Made by a program: the position numbers and the translations under genes
Assembly: GCA_964057225.1 (NCBI GenBank)
Contig: OZ059894.1
Coordinates: 10,612,131-10,676,130, forward strand
DNA from: Auanema rhodensis
Lineage: Eukaryota; Nematoda; Chromadorea; Rhabditida; Rhabditidae
DNA length: 64,000 nucleotides
Direction of reading: 5' to 3'
In this document: positions 12,924 through 25,724 of the stretch, one piece after another
How the letters are laid out: the number at the start of each line of letters is the position of its first letter
Numbering within the stretch: the first letter of the stretch is position 1
Notes under the pieces: generated by a model
Told to the model about the DNA's origin: nothing
The model's database searches: none
What the model saw: only the letters and a program-made list of their open reading frames with translations

Positions 12924-15900
12924 ATGGGGGAGACTCCACCTTCAACCACAACTCTTTCCACAATTGCTGTCAAAGCAGGAGATACAGCTACAGTTGTTGT
13001 AGCCCTTTTGAAGGTTTATTAGAAATAAATTGAAGAAAACTTGGTTTTAAACAGAAAATAATATTTTAGGCGAATGATCAATACGAAATTAGAATAGATG
13101 AGATGAATCCACGTCTTCTAACTATAGGAAGTGGTGTAGAAGAAACTAGTGACCTTCTTAGAATTCACGAAGAATTAATTAAACGATTAAAAGTAAGTTA
13201 CTATTTAATTTAATTTATAATATAATATAATTATTATATAATTATATTCTATAAGAGGTATGTAAGATATAGCTATTAGCAACAGTTCTTCTTAGTATTA
13301 AACTTCACATCGTTGTTTTTGACCTTCTGGTGCATCATTGCGAGCAGGCGGGTTTTTGGTCAAAAGGGGGGTTTAGTTCGAACAATATTGCTTTAAGATG
13401 ATTTTGGGATCTTAAAAAATATTAAAGAATAATATAAACAAACAAAACATTATTATTGAAAATATTATATATTATAATAGCTTATTTATGGTTTTTTTTA
13501 AACTTTTAAACTCCATTTTCATTAAATAGAAGCTTTAGTTTCAAATTTATTATTCACAACAAGTTTTTTTTGTTTAAATTCAAATTATCTGCAACTATTT
13601 TTGCGTGAAAACCATGTCTTTTGAATTTCTTTCGATGTTGTGCAACCGGCTGTTTTCAATTTTTTACAAGAGCAGTTGGTTTTCTGGCCAATCGCATTGT
13701 TCCTATCTCTGATATAAACTAAAAAGTTGATTTTAAAAACTTCATTTTACGATTCACGTTGGTTATAGGAAAAGGAAGATAAGGTTCAAGCTTTACTAGC
13801 TCGAGCTGATGCTCTAGGCTCGGAGAAAGAAAATCCTAATGAAGCTATTGTTTATGATGCAATGGCCTTAAATCTAGCTCAGGTTGGAAACACTTACAAC
13901 CTTATAAATTGAAAAACACGTTCTCTATATAGACATGGAAAGAATTAAACAAACAACTAATGTTAAGGGGATATCTACTCAATGAAACACTCAAATTCTA
14001 TCGTATGGCTAGACATCATGATCAGGTTTTTATTATTTTTTTAAATTTATATTAATATATTTAATATTTTAGTTAACTATATCAATTTCTGATCTTTTAC
14101 GTCGAGCTGCTGCTGACAATGACACCAATGATATTGTTCAAAGGATTGAGCAAATTGTTAATGGTTATCTGATCATCAGAAAATTATTTTATTATATATT
14201 TTATAATTTAGAAATCATCGATACTACTGCTTCAGCTGTTGATTTAGGATCTTCAGTTATTGCTCAAATCAGAGCTTTAGGACAAATCGATGATAATGAA
14301 GGAAGAGCACAAGAAATCTTAGCTGCATGTGTTTTGGTTGAGAATGTGATGCTCAGGTTTGTATAATTAGAATTAATATCTTTAATATAATATAAGAAAA
14401 GTAATTTAGAATTGCAACTGAATGGGAACATGTCGAACAAACTTGGACTGTAGAGAAGCAAAAGTTTGTACAACATGCTCTTGATACAGATGGAATACTT
14501 GCTCAAGTTCGTTATTATAGTTTTATTATGTTTTTAAATATTTATTATATTTTATATAATATATTCCAGATTGAAGAATGGCTAGCACATGCTGAAAGAA
14601 AGATTAAAGCACTTAATGAAACTGGTCAAAAACGGCTTTTAGACGAAGGAAATGTAAAAATTATTTTAAAAAATTATATAGAAAGATACAACTTCAATCT
14701 TAGGCTTATGTATCAAAGTTACACGAAATGGGTTCTTCTGGTACTAGTGAAGGTACTCGCGTATCTCACCTACGTGGCAGAATTGAGGAATTCCTTCATT
14801 ATCTGAAAACAAGAATGAATCGATCACAACGTATTCAAGCTTTCTTCCAAGCTTCACAATCTGTAAGTTTTAGTTTCAAATAAAAGTTTTTTACAAGAAT
14901 GTATCAGATGCTCTCACAACTAGCAATGATGAGAAGTGATTTGCAAAAAGCTAATGCTGCAATGGCAGGAGAATTAGTTCCATTAGCAAAACAAAAAGCT
15001 TCTTCAGTTATTCAAGAAGGAAAAGAAATACTTGGTATTATTTCTTATTTTTATAAATTAAATAATATTTATAATTAAGCTCGTGAAGTTTTAACTTATG
15101 AAGAACAACGTATTGTTAAACAACGTTGTGACGAAATTGAGAAAAGCTTGGCAGAATTAGAAGAAATTGCTAAACAAAGAAAGAATCCTGTATCAGAAAA
15201 GGTTTATTTTCAACTTAATACACAGAACTTATTTAAAACTTGAGTTATAGCTTGAACAGTTGAAGAAGTGGATGTTCACTAAAGCTGATCCTTTCTTAGC
15301 TCAAAATGCTGATATGGGTACTAGCTTGAGTGCAGCTAGAGAATTCGTATCTAAGCACAAGGAGTTCGCTCAAGAAGTTGTTGTAAGGCGCCAAAAAAAG
15401 TTTTATGATCAGAAACATCTGTATTCAGAACCAAGATTCTAATGTCATTGCTGCATTATCAAACAAGAGTGAAATGGATCAAACAATTCTTGAATCTGCT
15501 CAAGAATTTGAAAGACAATATGAGCAATTGAAAGATATTTTAGAGAATCGAATTCAAATTGGAGGTCAATTTGAACAAGTAAGTATAATTATTGATTATT
15601 TGGTTTCTATTATATATTATATGAAGGTTCATAAATTTGCCAAAGATCTTGAATCAAGTTTTGATGCTTTAACTTCACTTCTCGATACAAATCGTGATTT
15701 TACTAATGAAAAAGTAGCAGGACAGATGACAAATGTATTCCAAATGATTCAAGAAACATTAGGACAAGAGAAGAATCAAGGTATTAACTATTTCATATAA
15801 ATAATAAAAATAATATATTTATAGGTGATAAGTTTATTAATGCTGTTGAACAAGTTGGACGTAATGATAAACAGCTTACTGTTCTTCGTGCATCTGAATC

Positions 15901-18900
15901 TGTACGGAATATTATAAGTGATCATGAACATCGTTTTACTTATGTTACTGGTAAATGGTTAGAATGGCAACATGCTAAGGTAAATAGAATATTCTTCAAA
16001 AGAATATTTTATAATAATTTTGAATAATTAAGACTGAACTTAAACGTTTTGAAAAGAATATTGAAGAAGTTGAAATGTGGCAAGAAGATGCTGTTGAAGT
16101 AATTAAAGTTCTTCAACAACCAGCTGGATCAATATCAAATGAAGTTTATTCTTATAATTATAATAATATATAAAATATAAATTATAGAAAGCTGAATCAT
16201 ATGCTGTAAGATTTGAAAAGATTCGACAAACAGTTGATAATCAAAATCAAAAAATTAGTGAAGCAAGTACATATACTCAAAGTAAAATTTCTATTTTTCT
16301 AAAAAGAAGAGGAATAATGAGAATTTCAGATGATCATTTCTGTAAAAGAGTTGCTGAAGTATCTGAAAGACAACAGAAAATTGAGAATATGTTATATGAA
16401 ATTAAGAAGGTAAAAATCAAAAAATGAAAGTTTTAAATAAGAAAATTGTTTTTTTTTTCAGATGGAAGTACAACAACTTGTGAAAATCATTGAAGAAGTT
16501 GAAATGTGGCAAGATGATGCTGTTGAAATCTTAAGAAAACACCAACAAACTCATCAACATGATCGGGAACAATTAGAAATTCGATTAAAAGAATTAAAAC
16601 AATCAGCACCATCTCAAATGCAAAGATTACAAAGAGTAAGAAATCAAAATAATGGTTAGTTATATCATATAAAATTTATTTTTTTGAATAAAAAAAATTT
16701 TTTAAGATGAAATAATTAATCGTCGTCTTGATGTAATGACTGAAAGACAAAAGCAAATTCAAGGAATGATTGAAGATATTGAATTGGTGAGTTTTTTTTT
16801 TTTTTAAAGAAATAATTTTTATTTTTTAGATTGAATTGCAAGATTTGAGAAAAACTGTTGAAGAAGTAGAAATGTGGCAAGAAGATGCTATAGAAATCAT
16901 TCGTCAATCAACACAACAGTCTTCTGAAGTATTAAATATGAATTATATTTGAAAAAAATGTTTTTATTTTCAGATTATTAAAGAGAAATTGGAAAGAATT
17001 GTTGAACAAGTTCCACAACAAGCTGAAAAGGTTGCTTATCTTAAGAGACATACTGATAGTAATGAGTTTTTCTTTTTTTTCTTTTAAAATAAAAAAATTT
17101 AGAATCTGAAGTAGCAGAAAAGATTATGAAAGTTGCTCGTTGTCATGAACAAATTAAACTTTCTATTGAAGAAGCTAAGAAAGTAAGATTTTCGTCTGAA
17201 TTATAGGATCAAATCTTCCTTGTATTTCAGGCTGCAGAACGTAAATTCATCAATGTTGTTGAAGAAATTGAAATGTGGCAAGAAGAAACCATTGAAATCA
17301 TTCGTATTCTTCAAAAGAAAACTATTACGAATAAAAAAGTTTGTTTATTTAACTTAAAACTTGAAATTTTCAAAAAATTTGTTTTAGGAAAATGCTGTTT
17401 TGAGTCAAAATATTGAAGATATTCAGAAGAAATTAGAACATCAAGCAAAGAAAATAGAAGAATCAAGAACTTCAGCAATAAGTAAGTTTAAAAAATTATA
17501 TTTTATATTAATTTATAAATTAATTATAAAGGTAATGAACATATACAACGAGTTGAATCAACTTCTAGAAAACACAAAGATATTGTTCATATGGTTGATC
17601 AATTAAATAAAAAGGTTTTTACTTTATTTTCTTTTTGATTTTTTATTTAAAAAAATAAAAATTAAGGTTGAAACTATTAATGAAGAATTCTTACAAGATG
17701 AGATTCGAATGAAGGTTAAGGCTCCAGAAATTATTACAACTCTCCAAGATGCTCAGGTATATCAAGCTGTAACTTGATGTAAATATACTTTTTCTTTCTA
17801 TATATAGGTTGATGAAGGATCTCGATATGAATTTTCTGCTCGAGTTACTGGTGAACCAGAACCATCTATTAGGTGAGAAAGACCAAGTTTTTAAGTTTTA
17901 TAAGTTGGAAAATATATTTTAATAACCAAAATCTGTTATTTTATTTGTTATTTATGATTATATTTCATGTTATAGCTGGCTAAAAGATGGAATTGATGTG
18001 AAGAACACCATGGATTATCGACAAGATTTCATTAATGGAGTTGCAACTCTGATAATTGAAGAAACTTTCATTGAAGATACTGCTACATACACAGTTAGAG
18101 CTTCTAATGTTGGAGGAGTATCTGAATCAAGTGGCAGATTAATCGTTAAATGTAAGAATTGTATTGTAATAGAAGCTTTTGAACATCATATTTAGCTCGT
18201 TCTGCTTTGGATTCTATCTTTGAAGATGAAAAGCCAAGAGTTGTTAAGCAATTGAGGAACACGCAGGTTAATGAAGGTGAAACAGCACATATGGATTGCG
18301 TCATCGTAGGACATCCAGAGCCTGAAGTTGTAAGTTGGAACTTTAAAACATTTTGTCAACATATGAATATAGGTTTGGTATAAAGAAGAGACAACAATTG
18401 TCGAAGATGAACGTACACGTTTGGATTTCACGGGAGATCATTGTTCTGTAACAATACAGAACACTATTCCACAAGATTCAGGCTTATATACAACTAAAGC
18501 TAAGAATGTACATGGAGAAACAACCAGTTTTTGTCAACTCAAAGTGATATTTTACTTCAAAAATTAAATTTTTCTTGTAAATTTCTTTAGGTTACACCTC
18601 GAAAACAACCTCCTCCCACTCCTCCAAAGCCGTTATCTCGTCCAGCTTCTGTGATTGCAAGACCACCTTCGATTCAACCAGCCATGACTAATACAACTTG
18701 GGAAGAAGGACAAACAGCTACTCTTCAAGTATTTTTGTTTGTTTCAGAATCTTAATGAAATCAAGATGTTCAGGTATTAATTCAAGGAGAACCACGACCA
18801 TCTGTTCAATGGCTTTTCAATGATCGACCAATTCAACAAACATCAGAAGTTAGCATTCAAGAGAAGGTTAGTAACCAAAGAAATCTTCTGAAAAATCTTT

Positions 18901-21900
18901 TTTTATTTTAGTCTGATGGATGGTCTCGTGTTACTATTAGTCCAGTACAATCTAAACATGCTGGATTATATACTGTTGTAGCAGAGAATGAAGCAGGAGA
19001 AGCAAGAACAGGAGCCTCTCTTCATGTTTCTCAATCAATTACTACAGAACATCTTTATCAACAGGTAAGCATGCTTTAAGTTTTGTTTTCACAAAAGCTT
19101 TTAAGGATGTTTATGAACAACTTGATACTCAACCTGTTACTTCATCTGTTCAAACACGAAATGCATCATCTGTTGAGGTAATTTGCTTCAAAACCAACAC
19201 GTCAAAGTCGATATTTTTAGATCAATGAAAGGAATTATCATGAGCAAGTCAACCATGAATTATCTCCAATTCCAAATGAAAAACGATGGGTTGAAGTAAG
19301 ATTAAATGAAATACTTCCTTTAAACATCTTAAGACGTTCTTTTAAGATTATTGAAGATGAAATGCGTCAAGCTTACAATGTTATTTCTCCAGTTCCACAA
19401 GTTGAAAGAACTAAGAAGAATGTAATTACTGAGCAACGTTGGGTTGATGTATGCTTTCTTCAAATATATTTGAAAAATATTTTTATTAATTCAGGAAATT
19501 GATGAACTTCTTCAAATTCCAAAAGAGCAGGCAAGAACTACTAAAGTTCATACCGAATATGGACAGGTTGAATCTTGAATATATAATTTAAATATTTAAT
19601 TATATTAATTATTAGAAAGTTGATGAAGTTTCACAACCTGATATCAGACATTCAACAACAACACCGTCTAGTAAGATGTTTAACATAGCTGTAAGTATTA
19701 TATTAAATCTTTATATGATTGATATATGATATTAGACTATTCGTTTATCACCTCAACCAGAAGTTCACAAAGCTGTAACATCAAGTTCGACTACTACTGA
19801 ACATGTTGCTGTAAGTTTCTATATGCATTACTGTAGTTACTACTTCACTTAGGCTATTCGACAAGGATCTGTTCCTGAGAGTCATCAAGCATCTATTAAG
19901 CCAGCAACTTCAATTGAAAACATTGCTGTTATTCGTCAGAATCCAGTACGTGATGTTCATCGTGCTACAACTACTCCTACAAGTCATCTTGAAAGCATTG
20001 CGGTTAGACTAATCATGTGTTGAAGGATTTAACTTTCGTTTTCCTTTTTAGCAAGTACACGCTCCAGCAACACCAACTCCTAAACAAGATATAGTTACTG
20101 AAGGACCCCGAATTTCCAGAATTGATGTAAAAATTTCAAAATTATCTTTAAAATATTTCAAATTTAGGATGTTATCTTGCAAAAACCACAATCAACTCCT
20201 CAAACTAAGGTTACTGTAACTGAACAAGGATATGTTACGGTAATTGAGATTAAAATATTTTTTGAATTATTGGTCTTATATAGAAATCTGATCAACAATT
20301 TCCACAAAAAGCTACAACAACTACGACTACTACTGAACATGTTATTCAAACAAAAGAATTGGATAGAGCAGATAGTCAAGATGTTATAACTCAAATACAT
20401 AAAACAAATGAAGAAATCAATAATGCAAGACAATCAACAGTTCGAGTATGATTTTTCATTTCAAATTTTGAAGATATAATAGAAAACTTTAGGTTCCTGA
20501 ATCACCAAGACCACAGAGAAAGTTCCAACCTAAAGAAACAACTACTGTTTCAAGTAGTGCTGAAGGTTGGGTAGAAGAGGTTCATGATCAGGCTGGAAAG
20601 CCAATTGTTAAAACTGTTCGAAGATATGTAGATGAACAATCTGATGATGTTGTTGGAAAAGTATTTGGCTTTTCACCAAAACTTGGAAAAACTTTTTTGT
20701 TTCAGAAAATGTTTATGGTTCCTGGTTCTGAAAAGACTGTTACAATCGTAAGAGAAACAGGAGAGCATGATAGCAAAACTATTCAAAAGTCCCAAATTCC
20801 TAAACGTCAACCACAAACATCTACAACCGTTTCAGAAGAACAGGAAGGATGGGTTCAGGTTTGTTAAATCATATCAAATACAATTTATGATGATACTTCA
20901 TGTTACAGGAAGTACATGATGAAGCTGGAAAAGCTCGTCAAACTGCAATTCGTGTATATAAGGAAGATGGAAGTGATGTTCAATTACGACAACAATCAAA
21001 GATTCCTATTCGTCGTGAACCAATTACAACAACAACAACTAGCGGTGAAGGATGGGTTCAAGAGATACATCAAGAGATTAATCAACCAAAAACAACATCT
21101 ATTCGAACATATAATGATGAGAAAAAACAAAATATTATTAATATAAATCAAATTGATAATGAGTATCATCATCGTATTGCTGATGATGCTACTTCTGAAA
21201 TATCAAAAGGACAACGTGACAGTTATATTCTTGTAAGTTTACATATTCAAAATAACATTGTCAATGTTGTTCAATTAGGCTTCTGATGCTGAAGGATTTT
21301 GGACTGATGGAGCTTTTACTGGATCACCAACTCCTCCTCCAATTTCTCATTTCAAACAAGATATTGGTATGTTCTCTTACAATCTTTTATTATTTATAAA
21401 CATGTAATGCTTACTGTATAGGAACATCACAAGTTTCATCTGAACCAGAGTTTGTACGTCCCTTCCAAAAGGATTATACCGTTGAAGAAGGAGGGTCAAT
21501 TACATTGGAATGTATGATTGTTGGAAATCCAAAACCTAAAGTTACTATCTATTTCAATAATCAAGTAATTAGATCAGAATCTGAATATTTAAAGGTAAAA
21601 TTATAAATTATATAATAATTTATATTTTTAATTATATAGATTATTACATCTTCTGATACTTATTGTATTTCAATCAATAATGCTCGTTTAAATCAAGCTG
21701 GTTATTATAAAGTTTCTGCTGAAGTAAGTCATGAAAAGCTATAATTCGAAGAAAATTTTAAAAATGAATTTGCAGAATAAGAAGGGATATACTGAAACCT
21801 TGACTGTTCTTCATGTTCGTCCAAAGAGTTTACCACAACCTGTTGTTCAACGAACAATCTCAAAACCATCTGAACATACAACTGTATGTTTAATTCTGTA

Positions 21901-23136
21901 TATTCTATGTTAATCAATCTTATTTCAGGTTACTGAAGAATTCGCCATGTTTGAATATGAACAGCGAAGACCGAACAAGCATGAGTCTCATAAGCTTACT
22001 ACTCCTCCTCCGGCTAAACGTCTTCAACAAGTTCATACAAGAGACGAGGTTTGCATTTGTTTCTTCTTATTATATCTTAAATTATCTGAAATATTAGGAA
22101 CATCTTGAGCAATATGATATTGATGAACGTCGACTAGCCGGTCATCCCCCTCATTTCACTCAAACTCTCGTTTCTACTGTATCTGCTGAAAGTGATTCCG
22201 CTCGTTTTGAAGGAGTTGTAACAGGTAAATATTATTCTTCATCTTCATATTAAACAAGTATTTAGGTTGGCCTGCTCCTACGATTGAATGGACAAAGGAT
22301 GGAGTAATCCTTTCTAAGGAATCTTTAGAAGGAATCAGTATAAGTAACATTGGTGGTCGTCTTTCTCTTGTATTTGATGTAAAGTTTTCCCAAAATCCCC
22401 CAATAGAATATTCTTTATCAAATTATTTTTAGAAATGTGTATTAGCTCACTCAGGAAAATACATGTGCACAGCTACCAACATGAGTGGTGTAGCTACAAG
22501 TAGTGCTCAACTTGTAGTTAGACGTAAGTTTCTCTTTCAATCAATCCTACACCAAGTTGTTCGTTTAGCTAAAACTATAGCTCCTGATTTCATTCAAAGA
22601 CTTATCAGTGAAGAAGTAGTTGAAGGTCAACCATTGAAATGGACTGTACGTGTTACAGGAGATCCAAAACCTAAGGTATTTCATTATTTTTTAATGAAAT
22701 TCTTTATAGATAATCTAAACATTTAGATAATTTGGATGAGAGATGGTGTTGAAATACCTAACTGTGACGAAGTACGATTGACTGATGTATGTTAATTATT
22801 AAATAAAAATCTTATATAATAAGATTTTAAGGAAGGAAATGGATTCCATTCTTTAACAATTGTCCGAGCGGAAGTTGCTGATAGCGGCCAATTCACTTGT
22901 TTGGCTGAAAACTTTGTTGGAGAAGCTCGTAGTACCGCTGATCTGGTTGTTAGATCAGAAACTGCTCCTCCTGGCAACTACTTCCATGTTACCAAAGTTA
23001 CTCAAGAAAGACAGGTAGAATTCAAAAATCTTTTATACTTGGAAGTAATTCCTGATATTTACAGGTGAAAGGAGAAGAACCAGTACGGAATAGCTCATTT
23101 ACGATTGAAAATCCCCGTCCGAGTGCTATGCTCTAA
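12924..23136 (+). CDS. CCDC141-like coiled-coil / Ig-domain giant scaffold protein
   Basis: About 59 short exons join in frame into a protein of roughly 2,250 residues. The first 110 residues (STTTLSTIAVKAGD, LLTIGSGVEET, HEELIKRLK, YDAMA) line up with the start of vertebrate CCDC141/CAMDI. Helical spectrin-like sequence continues to about 17.7 kb and contains four copies of an EEVEMWQEDAVEIIR unit. Then come Ig domains 1-3 (about 17.7-19.05 kb), a Thr/Gln-rich linker with GWV-EVHDEAGK repeats (to about 21.3 kb), and Ig 4 (21.43-21.82 kb), 5 (22.1-22.52 kb) and 6 (22.57-22.96 kb). The Ig domains are I-set-like, with W in strand C and DSG-Y-C/T-A-N in strand F; several lack one of the disulfide cysteines, as in muscle Ig proteins. 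There is no signal peptide, so it is cytoplasmic, probably sarcomeric or cytoskeletal (inference). A short tail ends at TAA 23134-23136. Individual exon ends may be off in places. Confidence 0.85.
16062..17314 (+). repeat. Four-copy EEVEMWQ coding repeat in the giant gene
   Basis: Near-identical peptide units of about 17-19 residues (core EEVEMWQEDAVEIIR) occur at about 16062-16119, 16492-16548, 16858-16918 and 17258-17314, each with its own spacer helix and each surrounded by introns. They imply internal duplication of an exon group of about 390-430 bases. Confidence 0.85.
20562..21122 (+). repeat. Three-copy GWV-EVHDEAGK coding repeat in the linker
   Basis: Units beginning EGWVEEVHDQAGK, EGWVQEVHDEAGK and EGWVQEIHQEINQ, each followed by a T-x-R-x-Y pattern, lie at about 20562-20640, 20845-20975 (split by an intron) and 21045-21122. 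They separate the third and fourth Ig domains. Confidence 0.8.
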
Positions 23137-23753
23137 GTTGATTGAAATTTGTTCATCCGTAACAATAAATTCCGGAACATTTCCTAGTTATTATATAAAG
23201 ATCTTCAAAGTTTTTAAAATATTTTTTTTTTTGCAAATCTGGTTACCAAAAACTATTTTTTTGATTCTGGTTAATCTTCTTAAAACCAAAAACATCTTTT
23301 CAATCGTTTAGTGTGTCAAATGAATTGTCATTTTTTCTTAATAATATAATAAAAATATATAAAATATAATAATAATAATACTTTATATTCTTCATTTTCT
23401 TCTTTTTTTTTTTGAATTTCAAACTAAAAAATTCATTAATGTCATGTAAAGGTCACGTAATATCGATGTACCTACCACGTGGAAAGTTCACGTATACCAA
23501 AAATGGCATCATTTATCGATTAAATAAAATAAAATTTATAAATAAAAATGTTTTTATTGTTATAACAATATAAATATTCTATTTTACATATTTATATAAC
23601 TATATATTATATAATTATTAAACCCATGATGTTAATATGGGTATTTTATAGTTAAATATATCTATATATATATTTAAACTTTAATTTATATTTTAAAACT
23701 TAATAATTTAAATAATAATTAAAATTATTATTTTTTAAATATTCTATTGTATC
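23137..23753. other. Convergent 3' intergenic region
   Basis: AT-rich 3' flank shared by two converging genes, with AATAATAATAA and AATAAAAT stretches that could serve as polyadenylation signals on either strand. The open frame 23105-23311 overlaps the last exon in another frame and is a shadow. Confidence 0.5.
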
Positions 23754-24672
23754 TTATTCAGATTGCTTGAAAACAAAGCATGTTACTCCATTCTTTTCTG
23801 TTTCACAGTAAACTTCAGTGTTGACGATGTATGAGAAGGTACCAGTAGAGCAGATAGCATCAACTCTGTAAGATATGATTTTCTATGAAGGAAAAACTCA
23901 ATTATTCGTTCAATACCTTCCTCCTAATTCTTCAGCTGCAGCAGCTTGAATTTGTCTTTTAGCAGTAGCAGTAGAGGAATGAATGTTCTTAAGAATTGAC
24001 ATTTTTAAATTAAAATTGGACTTAGAAATTACCTTTAAGATGATATCGCGAAGAATTTCAGAATTGCATTTGGGATCAAAGGATTCTCCGTCATCTCTCT
24101 TGACGCGGCCTTTAGCTTCGGCTTCAGCAAACTGAATCTCTTGAGCGATTTGGCCATCCAAAGATTGAGATGGATTAACCTGAATACAAACACATATACA
24201 AACGTTTTTTTCTATTATTGTTTACATAAACTTGATTTTGAGCTTGAGCTGGTTGAGCTTGAATTGGTTGAGCTTGAACTGTTTGAAGTTGAACCTCAGG
24301 TTGGGCTTGAACATAAGTAATTTGTTGAACTGGGGCTTGTTGTGGCTGAATAGTTTTATACATTTTATACTATTTTCTCTTTTTAAAACTTACATAAGCT
24401 GCACCACATCCTCCACAAGATGGGGCTGGAGCACAAACTGGTGGTGGTGGTGGTGGAGGGCATGAAGGTCTACATCCACATCCAGATGAGCCAAAGAAGA
24501 AAGCCTTAATAAATATTAATAAGAAAGTAAAAAGATATAATAAATTTAAATATTATTCCATAAAATTATAATGTAATTCTTATAAAATTAGATAAAGTTG
24601 CAATAGTAAGTAAAAGATGATTACCTGAGAAGTAGCAGCTAAAGCTAAGCAGAGGATAGATAGTCTATACAT
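23754..24672 (-). CDS. Ground-like (GRL) secreted protein
   Basis: Six exons (24672-24625, 24504-24394, 24369-24226, 24179-24033, 23987-23917, 23865-23754) encode 210 residues. Order: a signal peptide (MYRLSILCLALAATSQ); a Cys/Pro segment with seven prolines in a row; a Gln-rich low-complexity stretch of QAQP repeats; an acidic segment with a KRDD possible processing site; and a C-terminal ground-like domain. That domain begins at PKCNSEILRDIILK, continues with AICSTGTFSYIVNTEVYC and ends TCFVFKQSE. Ground-like proteins are nematode-specific, extracellular and related to the hedgehog-like Wart/Ground families; many are made by epidermis or glia around cuticle. The last acceptor (CTTACAG) was chosen because it restores the domain. 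Confidence 0.9.
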
Positions 24673-25724
24673 GTTGGGAAAAGGTGAATCTTTCTCGAGA
24701 TTACCTGATCACTTTCAGCTTATAAAGACATTAGCCTATCCGGTTCAACCTCCACCTTTCTCGGGTCAAAATACCGGTTCATCTGCTCGTACATCCAGAA
24801 TATCTTGTCCCTATCGCATGGATGTCATCTTTCAGCTAAAGGAATAAGCGGCTTTAAACGATAAGCCAGGTTGTTTATCATCATCATCTCGTTTTCAATC
24901 ATTTCAGCTTGTCTAATTTTCAAACAAAAGATTGAAATAGATGAGATTATTCGTCATCATTATCACATTCACCTTTATAATAATTATAAGAAAGAAAACT
25001 GAATCCGGAATGTTTCGAATTATAAAACTGATTTCTCTCCCGTGTTCGTCGTACAACAAGATATTTTTTGAAGTTTTTCATATTTTTTACTTTCAGTTTC
25101 TTCTTTAAATTACAGATGCTACTTTCATTTCATTGAACTTTTGAAGAAACATATAAAACTTATTTCAAAATATTTAAAGAAATAATTTTATTGAAATTTC
25201 ATAGAACTGAAATAATACTCAGTAGCATTTGACAATAAAATCAAGAAAAGATAGATTAATAATAGCAAATGTTGCAATACAATCTAATGCTCAATATTGC
25301 ATCAAAGAAAAGACGAAGAAGAAGAAAAAGACGACAAGGAAGTTGAATAAGAATAGAAAGAAATATTATTAACTATACGTATATTATAAAATATATGATA
25401 CAGTTAAATTAAAGAAGATTGTACCTGAGAATATTTGAATGGCTATATTTCCCAGGATGAAATGCACCAGGAAAGAAACCGAAAAAAAGCGCTTTTTGCT
25501 GAGTAAAATAGAAAAAAAAGGAAAATATATGATATTGACAGTGATAAATACATAGAATCTCAAAACTAAAATTTCGAAGAGGAAATAAAGCAAATAAAAT
25601 ATAATTTTAAGCTTTTTTAACATTATTTATACTAATATTCTATATAAGATGAAATTGAGATTTAATCATATTAACTAGATTATATTATATTATAATAATA
25701 TAATATAAAATTTAATAAAAACTC
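24673..25724. other. Upstream region of the GRL gene and 3' flank of synaptotagmin
   Basis: The first 250 bases next to the GRL start are less AT-rich (to about 24930) and are probably its promoter. The rest is AT-rich; the open frame 25384-25623 is hydrophobic low-complexity sequence without splice context. No gene seen. Confidence 0.45.

Noticed and set aside
16716-16907. 63-codon minus-strand frame
   Set aside because: Antisense shadow of a coiled-coil exon in the giant gene.
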